Source: Stephanodiscus triporus (lineage: Eukaryota; Bacillariophyta; Thalassiosirophyceae; Thalassiosirales; Thalassiosiraceae). Taken from it: a stretch of DNA of 28,444 nt. The stretch is taken from contig JALLAZ010000044.1 of NCBI GenBank assembly GCA_036939755.1, positions 1-28,444 on the forward strand, read 5' to 3'. This document shows, piece by piece, positions 1 through 9,300 of the stretch (within the stretch, counting starts at the first letter, position 1; each line of letters starts with the position of its first letter). Below the pieces are notes generated by a model. The model was not told where the DNA came from. It did no database searches and saw only the letters and a list, made by a program, of their open reading frames with translations. A program made the position numbers and the translations under genes.

Positions 1-122
1 AGAAGGGTGGAAGGCGGAGGGGCGGGGGGCGTGGAGGGGGGGGCAATGAATGACTGTAGGGGCGGATGTGGCGACAACGACGAGGCCGCGTCTGTGACAG
101 GGACCACGGTGGGAGGAGGTGG

Positions 123-615
123 GTGGGCTTCCACACGGAGGTCAACGCGCTGGTGCTCGTGGAATTCCGACACCGGTGTCACCTCCGCAAATTGATGTGC
201 CGTCGTCGTCAATGGGGGGGTCGAGTCGTGCGGGGGGGGAGGGAAGAAGCCACTGACGTCCCTGTCGTACGTGACCATCGGCACTGGCGTGGGCGTGGGC
301 CTGATCGTGAATTCCATGCCCATGCTTGGCCTCCTCCATCCCAAGGGGGGACACGTGGCGATACGTCTGCTCGATGGGGATGACTTCGACGGGTACTCGT
401 GGGGGAGGGAAAGCAGTCCGTACGGCGGGAGGGGAACGGTCGAGGGCGTCGCGAGCAGCGTGGCGCTGACGGAACGGTACCTGCAAATGTCGGAGGGGGA
501 GAAGATGAAGAAGAAGAAGATGATGCCGACGGGAAGGATGGGGAAGAACGGCGATGACGACGACGACAATAGCGATGATAACGATAACGACACCCGCTAC
601 CTCTTTCATCTCTAA
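123..615 (+). pseudogene. Truncated, frame-disrupted ROK-family fructokinase-like fragment
   Basis: Seen: one frame from about 123 reads VGFHTEVNALVLVEF, which resembles the 'GF-TDVNAPALAEF' segment of ROK fructokinases. A different frame from about 245 reads LSYVTIGTGVGVGLIVNS, then GLLHPKGGH, then TVEGVASSVALTERY. That order (glycine-rich ATP/sugar loop, HPxGGH, EGxASS) is the ROK fructokinase order. The change of frame falls between about 170 and 245, in a stretch with several runs of G. After ALTERY the frame passes into a K- and D-rich low-complexity tail and stops at 615, so the roughly 130-residue C-terminal part of the family is missing. No continuation is visible in the next kilobase. 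Known: these enzymes phosphorylate fructose or related hexoses with ATP. Inference: a decayed or truncated copy. A sequencing indel in a G run plus an unrecognised exon structure is the alternative. The N-terminus lies outside the window. Confidence 0.5.
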
Positions 616-1676
616 TCTCCTGTGTAGTTGATTGTTGTATTTTCTTCTTTGTCGTCTTCGTCATGTCGTCCCCCCTTCGGCCGCACCTACTCTCGCGATC
701 ACCACCAACTTTTTCAGGCTGGCTGTTGTTTTTCATCTATCGCTGGCCTCCGTTGGTGGTGATGGCAGTGTCCGTGCTTGTCTCCTTCCCAATTGGTGGC
801 GATGGCAGCATTGTTGTTGTTGTTGTTGTTGTCATCGTCGTGTCCCCCCTACTCGTCGCCGGATGCGCCCATTACCGCACGTCATCATCGTCACCGGCAC
901 CGTTTCGACCTTATCCAGATGCGCCACACTCTTCTTTGACATGTTGGGCAACTGTGTATATAGTTCTGAAACAATATTGAATAGTAAATGATGATGAAAA
1001 TGAGGAGGGTCATGTGGTGTGCGGTGCTCAGCGGAGAAAACTTTCACAGTCATGTCTTTTGTGGCGCGATTTTGACTGGCAAGACTTGGTCAGCCAACAA
1101 AGACCACTTAGGTCAAAATGACCGCCAGCTCACGCTCTACATGCTGATAAACTTTGCTGGGCCGAGCTATTTAGATCTAATGCATTTTTAAGTACTTATC
1201 TAATTTGGGTGTACATACTAAATTACATGTCTTTTGGCCCTGTTTCAAAACCCAGATTAAACTCGTATCTGCTGATCTTTGAGGTCAATGCTGTAGTGTG
1301 AGGGCATCATTTAGATTTACGATGCCATGAAGACTCCTCCATGTGGTATTATTTAATTTGGTCATCCATGTCACTGACCACTGACAAAGTTGTCAGCCGT
1401 CAGTTGTTATGGTGTGTAGATGATGTAGAGTAAGGTATGGTATGTAGTTGTGGTGGTTGGTGGCCGCGGAAACCAAATCTAGAACTAATTCCTAAGTACA
1501 CTAGATTCCCCAGGCCCCCACACACGTGGTTGACACCTGTGACATCGTGAAGTTCTGCGACGGGCCTGCTGCATTGGAGGACAAACAGATGTGCAGTCAA
1601 ACCGTGCTAGCTGCACATTCATTCTAATTAATTCGACGGGCATCCATTATTTTATCTCCATCGCTTTCAGGCCGCC
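616..1676. other. Gene-free interval
   Basis: No reading frame here shows recognisable protein similarity. The interval holds a (TTG)n microsatellite at 811-832, a 16-nt palindrome at 1381-1396 (CTGACAA-AG-TTGTCAG), and AT-richer DNA from about 1150 to 1350. No tRNA-like A/B boxes were seen. The last few hundred bases must hold the promoter and 5' leader of the plastid-protein gene at 1677. Confidence 0.5.
811..832. repeat. (TTG)n trinucleotide microsatellite
   Basis: Seven consecutive TTG units read directly from the sequence, in otherwise non-coding DNA downstream of the fructokinase-like fragment. Confidence 0.85.
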
Positions 1677-2259
1677 ATGAAATCCTTTAGCGTCAACCTC
1701 GTTGTGGCTGCATGCGCAATCAGCAATGGAAACGCTTTTAGAACACTCCCGCCGGGGCCGTCGAGGACAGTGGGCCCTGGTCGTCGAACGTCACTTCCCT
1801 CCGCCTCTATCGGCAGTAGCAATCCACGCAGCAATGACACGGCGGCAAAGCCTCCACGCGCCCCTACCGTCAGCGAGCAACGCGAGATGGAGATCATTCG
1901 AGGAGAACTGGTTCAGAAATACATCGCCCTTGGACATTCCGAAGATTATGCCGCCCGGGAGGTAAATTACTTTTTAGAGGATTCAGAGAGGAGCGAGCAG
2001 TACGTTGAGATGAGGAGGATTGCCATGGCGCGTGGCAACGATTTAGGAATTGAGAGTTATGTTCAATTTATTGCGGCCTTCTTGGTGGGAATGCTTGGTA
2101 GCTGGGTTTTGAACTCGTGGCATGCAATTCAGGTACGAATGTGTTTTCTTTACTTTTTGATGGTTACATCCAAACTGTCTTTGCCTCAACAGATTTCTAT
2201 CTTCCCTGTGATTTCTTCAGGCTTCTAGCCCTGCCGGCAACTTCCATTGGATCTCATAA
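1677..2259 (+). CDS. Predicted plastid-targeted small membrane protein, unknown function
   Basis: Model: exon 1 1677-2132 (152 codons), intron 2133-2220 (GTACGA...TTCTTCAG, 88 nt), exon 2 2221-2259, giving 164 residues. An earlier acceptor at 2192 would give a different C-terminus (ending at 2228). The N-terminus MKSFSVNLVVAACAISNGNA is a signal peptide followed at once by F21 in 'NAF'. This fits the diatom/secondary-plastid 'ASAFAP'-type bipartite presequence, where Phe at +1 directs import. Residues 22-65 are Ser/Pro/Arg-rich and low in acidic residues, like a transit peptide. The mature part is a charged helical region (about 66-120, with SEQREMEIIRGEL and EDYAAREVNYFLED) followed by one hydrophobic helix (about 129-145). 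I recognise no family. Inference: a single-pass membrane protein of the complex plastid with a soluble N-terminal helical domain. It is the only gene in the first 3 kb that looks intact. Confidence 0.75.
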
Positions 2260-3269
2260 CGAAATTCGCTGCCCATTCTAAGAATCATCTCTCGTTCAAC
2301 TCTCCTTCCACTCTGAAAGAAGAATTTCCCGACAATGTAGCGGCTGCCTGAAGAATCAAAGTCATCAGAATAGAATAAAAATACAGCCTCGTGGCCATGC
2401 AATGTACGTGTGGTCAAGTGAAGCGTTAAGGGGCGCCGGGATAATTATGTTCAGGTAACAAAGTAAAAGCCAGGTCAAAGAAGGAAGTCTTATGTCCACG
2501 CATTCATGAAATCTCTCCTTGACAGACTCTTCTGACTTCTTACGATTAGGAACTTGCAACCCTGCTCCCCCTTTTGCGAATATCCTTACGACCGAACTGA
2601 GTGGAGTGCATACCACAGACCAGTCAATGTATTGCTCAAATGTCTATTCTATGGCCATTGATGTTAGTTATCGAGGGTTTCTCGTGTGTGTTGTTAGAAG
2701 TCTTCAAAGAGGTCTCCTGGTCTGAATCGGACATCGTCATCCCCCTTTTTCGGATTGATTGGTGCGCTGCTCGCACCGATATTCTTCTCGCTATCATTGA
2801 TACCAGTTGTCTTCGCTGCCCCCCACTTTTCTTGCCCTTGGTTTCTTCCAATATTCACCGTATTTCTATTACAGTCTTGTAACCCCAAATTCTGCATGAA
2901 ATTAAGCAGACAATTTTCACCATGTCTTCAACCAGCACGTCTTTCTTCCATTGAAATGGATTTAATATATGAGTAGATTAAAGTGCAGGAGGAAGGAAAT
3001 ACATGTAATGACTTGTACATCGAATTTGTGTCACCCCCCTGAAGTCTGACTTTGTTAACCAGAATAACTCGCAAATCAATGATGGTCCAGACTATGTCAA
3101 TGACAAGGTCGATGCCACTATGCTGCTGCAACAATGCGCCATCAGCCAAATTCCGCGATGAGATAGGTGTAGAATAGCAGCGATAAAAATCTATCTGTGC
3201 CTTAGGCGTGTGAGTGATACTCTTCTTTAAAGTATATTATCATCATGTTTTGCCAGCTCCTCAGGCAAG
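2260..3269. other. Convergent gene-free interval
   Basis: About 1 kb between the 3' ends of the plastid-protein gene (+) and the GCFC gene (-). The open frames here are short, have biased composition and no recognisable motifs. No RNA gene, repeat family or mobile-element signature was seen. It should contain both 3' untranslated regions. Confidence 0.5.
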
Positions 3270-5915
3270 CTAATTGTCCTTCCATTGTTCAACAGCCGCG
3301 CGCAAAGGTGCTGTAATTAGCATCCATTCGTCCTTATCCAACAGCCCTGTGGATGTCATTGTGTCTGAAAATTCACTGATGAACTTCTTAGGTAACTCTG
3401 AATATGTTTTATCATTTGCACTGCCTCCGGACATAATGCATGATGAATGCAAAGCTGGCAGTATCCTAAGAGAAACTAGACCCACAAAGACAACTCGGAC
3501 CAAAGGATCAACTTTATCTTGCTGGTGATGCAATTGTTCATTGATAATTGGGTACCAATGCCCGAGAATATTAGTCACCAATGTACACAGTTCTTTAACT
3601 TGTGTGATGGTAGCATAAGCAATCGCATCTGAAACTTCACCGTCCAACGAGCCATCTTTGATTGCAAACTCATTCCCGACCACAGTGATTTGAGATGCAT
3701 CAACAATGGGTACTGGCAGTTTTCCTATGTAATATCTCAACGACAAGAGAAGGGCGCTTAACACTTTCTCTGCTATTTCTTCGCATATTATTCTGGCATT
3801 TTCTTGGGAGCACTTCAGGAAGAATGCAAAAATTGATTTCAATATTGAGCACATGAATTTGGTTTGGCTTTCAGAAAATAGGTCATAGATGCCGTGTTGT
3901 TTGGTACCACCCTTGATTCCATCCTGAAACAAGAAGGCATCTAACAAGCGACCGACGACTTCTTTTTTGACAACTTCCAAAAGTATCACCTCGAGACGAC
4001 TAGATTTTGTTGGAGGGTCGCCAACCCCTTCATTTCCTTCCACTCGAGGTGTTTTCATCTTCAAGGCTTGAACCCATTTGAAATCTGTAATCTCAAGACA
4101 ATACTCGGTAGATGACCTACCATTAAGATTCAGAACATCCCATTTCTCGCACAACTCCAACTTTGCCAATACTTCTATCATCCGAATGATACTTATCTCG
4201 GCATAACAATTTGCATAATCATCCGGGTACATCCGCTCCCAGTCAAAGAATAACGAGCACAGATTGGATATTGAGAGATAGTCATCCTTTACCAAGTTGG
4301 GAATAAACGCAATAGCTTGATTAACCGCATCGTGCCTTTGTTTCCATTCTTCAATTTCCGCGACGTCAAAGTTATCATCATTCGAGCATTCTATACTCCG
4401 CTTTAATGAACTTTTAAGGTCCTCATTATCGGATTTGGAGTCTTGCAGCCTCTTAAGACATCGTTTCTGTCTTTGACTCCACCGTTTGACGCGTGCGATG
4501 GATGACATTGACGATAAATCTCGACCGAATTCATCCGTGTGCGCTGCTGCTTGGACACTGCCACTCACATCAATGTCATCATTTGACTCGGCCACCTTGT
4601 TCCTCAACAACCCTCGCTTCTCCAATACCTCCGTGCAGTCTCTCCCCCATTCGAGGAATCGTTCTATTCTCGTCCACGTTATATCCGCCTCCAGCAGACG
4701 CCTCGCCTCCTCCACATTCACGACCATAACATTCAATTCTCGCAGTGCTCCCATCCACATTGCCAAATCCACTCGCAGGCCCTGGTAATATTCCAACGCC
4801 TTTCCGTGCTTTTGGAGTGTGGATTTATTTCGAGTCAGTTCGTCGCGGGCCGAGGACAGCGTCGATCGGTGTCGAGAGATGCCCGTTTCGAGATCGGAGT
4901 ACACATTTTCCAGATTCAATATTGCGGGTTGAAGTGACGCTCGAATTTTCCCGAGAGAAGCCTGATGATGCGAGCTGTTACGTTTCGGGCGCGCGCGACT
5001 GTCATTGCCGTCCGTCGTCGCCGTATTGGGAGGGAGGACGCCCGCCCGTCGCGCCATGGTGTCTTCCCATCGTCGATTTCCTTCCTCGACGTCGGCGGAC
5101 GGTCCATCAACGTCACCGTCGGATATTTCCCCCACGACTGATATCCCGGCGGCGGTACCGCCCGATGGCGGCGGCGGGGTGGGTGGCGAAAACAAACCGT
5201 GCGGATCGAAGTCGACATCGTTTTCGCCCTCCTCTCGCTCGGCGAGCGCCATGGCTTCGTCGCCCGTGAGAACTACCGGATCGATGTCGTGAGAAGTTTT
5301 GGTGCGCTCGTGCGTTCTACCTAGAAGGGATATGAAGTCATCTTCCGTGTTATCCATTTTTCCTCGACTTTTCGTCGCCCCTCTTTCATCTTCGGTGGGG
5401 GAGTCCACCGGCTCCGGCCGAGTCGCGTCGTCTTTCACCCGCGTAGTAAGCTTCTGTTCCCCCCTCAGCTCCCGCAACGCCGCCGCATCGTAGCAGCTTC
5501 CTCCTCCGCGATTATTATCCTCCTCGCCTTCGTCTTTCCTTTCCCTCTCACCTTCCGAGGCCGAACCATCCGACGACGCATTCATATGCATCGCTCCGAC
5601 CCCACCATAGCCCAAGCCGCCCCCCGCCTTCTTGCGATGTTTGGAGTGCTTCTCTCTCTTCTTGGATTTACGCTTGGTGACGAGCGACGAATAATCTTCG
5701 TCGGACGATCCCTCATCCGGATCGAACGAGAGCATGGGTGGCGCCGCAGTCGTCATCTTTGTCTTCTTTTCGCCCTTGACCTTCTCCTTGCGACGCTCGT
5801 GTCGTTTCACTCGACGACGGACGGCAGCATCGTCGTCGACGTCGTCGCCTTCCGGCGACGATGCGACAGATCGCACTCGCGCGGGCTTTGATTTCTTGCG
5901 AGAAACGCCGAACAT
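3270..5915 (-). CDS. GCFC-domain protein (PAXBP1/GCFC2/ILP1 family), spliceosome-associated
   Basis: Single exon, 881 residues, start ATG at 5915. The N-terminus MFGVSRKKSKPARVR is a basic opening like that of the family. It is followed by alternating basic and acidic low-complexity blocks and a MLSFDPDEG motif (about 61-69) resembling the 'LSF-E/D' motif of PAXBP1/NTR2-type proteins. RRWEDTMARRAGV (about 281-293) matches the conserved 'WE-xQ-RKG' segment. A predicted coiled coil spans about 320-393. The GCFC core lies at about 546-596 (LFFDWERMYPDDYANCYAEI), followed by a helical C-terminal half with no G-patch, so it is not TFIP11. Known: this family works in the intron-lariat spliceosome and in nuclear gene regulation. 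The gene is divergent from the Q-rich protein gene at 6335, and the two share about 420 bp. The N-terminal third is far more GC-rich than the rest. Family assignment is fairly secure; the precise role in this organism is inference. Confidence 0.82.
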   Translation of the reverse strand: MFGVSRKKSKPARVRSVASSPEGDDVDDDAAVRRRVKRHERRKEKVKGEKKTKMTTAAPPMLSFDPDEGSSDEDYSSLVTKRKSKKREKHSKHRKKAGGGLGYGGVGAMHMNASSDGSASEGERERKDEGEEDNNRGGGSCYDAAALRELRGEQKLTTRVKDDATRPEPVDSPTEDERGATKSRGKMDNTEDDFISLLGRTHERTKTSHDIDPVVLTGDEAMALAEREEGENDVDFDPHGLFSPPTPPPPSGGTAAGISVVGEISDGDVDGPSADVEEGNRRWEDTMARRAGVLPPNTATTDGNDSRARPKRNSSHHQASLGKIRASLQPAILNLENVYSDLETGISRHRSTLSSARDELTRNKSTLQKHGKALEYYQGLRVDLAMWMGALRELNVMVVNVEEARRLLEADITWTRIERFLEWGRDCTEVLEKRGLLRNKVAESNDDIDVSGSVQAAAHTDEFGRDLSSMSSIARVKRWSQRQKRCLKRLQDSKSDNEDLKSSLKRSIECSNDDNFDVAEIEEWKQRHDAVNQAIAFIPNLVKDDYLSISNLCSLFFDWERMYPDDYANCYAEISIIRMIEVLAKLELCEKWDVLNLNGRSSTEYCLEITDFKWVQALKMKTPRVEGNEGVGDPPTKSSRLEVILLEVVKKEVVGRLLDAFLFQDGIKGGTKQHGIYDLFSESQTKFMCSILKSIFAFFLKCSQENARIICEEIAEKVLSALLLSLRYYIGKLPVPIVDASQITVVGNEFAIKDGSLDGEVSDAIAYATITQVKELCTLVTNILGHWYPIINEQLHHQQDKVDPLVRVVFVGLVSLRILPALHSSCIMSGGSANDKTYSELPKKFISEFSDTMTSTGLLDKDEWMLITAPLRAAVEQWKDN

Positions 5916-6334
5916 CGCCTTCCTCGGTCTATATCCGGAGGGGAGATGCCGGCGGCGCGCGGGGCGGCGGCGATGTTGTGGGACGTCGGATAGGGCCGGC
6001 GGGCTGGCCCGCTATTTAGTATCGTGCCCCCCCCGCCCCGCCCCCCAGCATCGCACTCGACCACCGCGCCAAACGAGCCAACGACACTATTACTACGATA
6101 CTACTATCACCCGCTTGATTCTTGTTGATGCCGAATGCCGAGCCCTCTCCTATTCTTTGATCAAGAGGAGAGATAGTCTGGATCGCTATCCGCTCCTTGC
6201 TGACCACTGGCGACTGCGTCGTGGAATTTCACCCTTTCCAAACCCAGACCCCACCGGACGGTCACATTCCATCGCCTCACTCGCCGACCTGTTTCGCTGC
6301 TGGAACCTCAGGCGCTCAAATAGGCATCGTTGCA
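5916..6334. promoter_or_regulatory. Divergent promoter region, GCFC gene / Q-rich coiled-coil gene
   Basis: A 419-bp GC-rich interval between two start codons facing away from each other. It includes a C-rich run around 6025-6045 and a TATTTAG at about 6013-6019 that could act as an AT-rich core element. No defined motif can be supported. If the upper gene starts at the earlier in-frame ATG (6197), the interval shrinks to 281 bp. Confidence 0.5.
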
Positions 6335-9300
6335 ATGCCATCCTCTCGATACGTATACGCGGACGCGAATCAAGCGGTGGGATCGATGACGAATCGCAGG
6401 CGTAGTCAGCGCATCCGCCGAAGGACGCTCGAAAATGCCACGTCGAACGATCTCGATGACGATCCGGACGTGACGGTTCTGGAACAGCACGGGGACGACG
6501 AAGGCGTTTTGCTCTCGGACGAAGAAAACGCCCCCCCCTCGAACTCAGATGCTGCCATGGAAATGGACGAGAAATGCTACTCGGACGGTGACGATCCCAA
6601 TGGAAAACGGCGCAATGATACCGGGAGGTCCATGGAGATACGAGGCGGCGCGGAGGGAATCCTCTCCAACGATCCGCTGACAAGCTCCACAATGAAATCC
6701 ACACCCTTCAGCGTCATCCGGGCCAGGAACGCCAAGAAGAATTCCCGGGTCAGCGCGAAGGAACGTTTGCGTAGGTTCGCCGATCGATTCGAAAGCGACG
6801 AATCCGATAACGATGACATCGCGGACACGAGCGAGCGGGAGTTCATGCGGGACGTGGCTCGGAAACGGGCCCAGCGCGAGGCGGTGTTGGCTGAATCGCA
6901 GCAGCAGCAGGATCGGCAGCAACATCAATCTTTTGCGTCCTCTAGTTTGAATGAATCTTTTGAGAGTCAACAACAGCGGCAGTCCACTCGACAGACTCGA
7001 CAGGACGAATCCGACGCTACAAACAGAATTGGCAACATTCGCGCAATGTCTTCCAATAACCAATCTTTGTCGGAGTCGTTTGCTGCCACCCAGCCGTGGG
7101 AGAAGGAATTGGACGGTTTGCCATTCTATCAACGAAATGACCCGGAGCACAATCAGCATAAATCGAACCACGAAGAAACTCAGTCCTCCACAAACAACGC
7201 TCAATCGCAAATCCAGCGGGGCCAAAGGCAGGATGACCAATCAAATCACCAAGCAAAGGAATCACATACAAATGTTGGTTCTCAACTGAATAGGATTGCC
7301 TATCATGGCGCGTCTTCATCACACCATCAATCTTTTTCGGAGCCGTTCGCTGCCACTCATCTGCCGTTGGAGAAGAAATCGGGACCTTTGCCTAGCTTTG
7401 AGATAAATGCCCCGAAGAAAGTCCCTCACAGGCAGGAGCACAATGGCAATTCATCCAATCTGTCCACAAGCGATTCTCAGCTGAGAAACCAGTGGAGCCG
7501 TTTGGAGGAGGACCAATCAAACCGCATGGATCAAGCACCCTCAAATAACTCTCAACTGAATAACTACAGCAACATATCAAGTCACCAGCAAAACCTACAA
7601 CGAAACCACGATAACAGTGAATCTAACCACGACTACAACAGTTCAAGTAGATCCGCATTGAACCCCTATATTCGAAAGCCACCGCCACCGCCGTTCAAAA
7701 GTTCAGCAGCGTCAGAGAATATTAAGTCTCGGCAGCAAGCGGAAATGAGCGGCAAGGCCAGCAACAGGTCTCGCGGAGACGACAATACTATCAATTATTC
7801 AAGCAGCAGAGAAGATACTTGGCGGGAGGAAGCATTCCGCTCTTCTCTTATAGATCTACTTGGATCCTTCCCGGCCAAATTTTTCGATTACCAGGATGAT
7901 AATAAGATGTTTATATTTGCCATTGAAAATATTGATGATGAATCTCCTCATTCCACTACACAAAGATCGGCGTCGTCCCAACTGAATCGCAAACGATTGT
8001 TTGATGCGGCATCTCGTTCCCTCGCTCGATTGGCGATTGCCTCCCGTCATGCGACGAGAAAAGATTTTAGCAGGAACAACGACAGCCGTGCAAGCGGTGG
8101 ATCTCACGATGACGGCGAAAGCCCGGATTTCAACCCACCAAGTCCTAGGAGTCTGCCTGCTTACATGTCTGTGATGAATGTACACGATGACTCTAGTCCT
8201 GGAAGTGGCACCTACTGGGGAGCAGGGAATTCAAGTGCCATGTTGTCCTCTTCTAGAGAAGTTTTTTCGGGCCAAAGCGTGCACGGACGTAATGCGAGGA
8301 CAGTGCGTCTTTCTAAAGTCCCTCAGGGCAATATCATCCCATCTTCCAATCCACTCTCTTCGTGGTCATCGGAGGAATTGGCATTTGGCTCACTGGTAGT
8401 CGCAGCGCAAGTATGCCATGAAGCAACATTCGACGCAATCGTCGAAGGGAAACATCGTCCTCCAAGCAGCGAGGCCGAATCCCGTCGCGTCGCTGGGGAT
8501 GGGAGAAATGAACAGAGGCCCGAGGTGTTGACAACTTTGGTAGAGTCCTGTCTTGGATTTTTGGCAACCGCATTTGCATGTTTAGAGAGTGACTTTGTTT
8601 ATTCAGTGCTCAAGTCGACTCTGAAATCGCAAAGCACAGTTTTTGACGCTTTAAGCCAGTTTGCACCTGTATCGTCATACGATAAATCGTCAGGAGAAGT
8701 ATGCACTGTTTCAGCGCTATCACTCTTGGCTCTGTCGCGAGGATTTGAGGCGGCGATTACTGTTGCGAGGACGACCTCACTTGATCCCTCATCGACTTGT
8801 ATAGCATACTCCTCTCCTCAGAAGTATTGTGGCATGCACACCAACGTCTTTATTGACACTGGAATTCATGAAGGTGGCGTGGGGTGGAGTTCAGCGCTCG
8901 GGCGCGACTTGGGCTTGAAGCTAGAAGATCATCAAAGTTCACGCCCTAGGCACATGCATTTGAGTAAAATTGCAGGATGTGCTTACGACATTATTCTTGA
9001 CTACAACCCCATGATTGTCGACGATGGAGCGCATTCGTCCCATGGCATGCTGAGACGTGACGATTGGGGCGACAAAAAACGTGGCGTATCTCGATGTAGT
9101 CATTACATCGATACACAGGACGGCACAGGTCTTATGGACGCTGTGGCATGTCACCAGCCTTCAGTCGTGAAGGATAGACTGTACGCTGCAAACGTCGAAT
9201 TTTTGGCTTCAATGATCCGCGCCGGCATTGTCTCAGATTGGTTGACGAATGCCACAGCCGCAACTCATGAGAGCAGTAATTCAGATGACTTGGACTGTGT

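Noticed and set aside
142..736. Two minus-strand open frames over the fructokinase-like fragment
   Set aside because: His/Arg/Ser-rich shadow composition, and the + strand carries real ROK motifs in the same place.
616..1676. tRNA or other RNA gene in the gene-free interval
   Set aside because: No B-box-like GTTCRANNC with a matching A box or cloverleaf pairing was found by eye.
4486..5292. Open frames on the + strand inside the GCFC gene
   Set aside because: They are antisense shadows of a well-supported 881-residue protein, with low-complexity Ser/Arg/Pro composition and no motifs.
6186..7240. Minus-strand open frames over the start of the Q-rich gene
   Set aside because: Antisense to a longer frame. 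Leu/Arg-rich composition arises from reverse-reading codons; no family motif.
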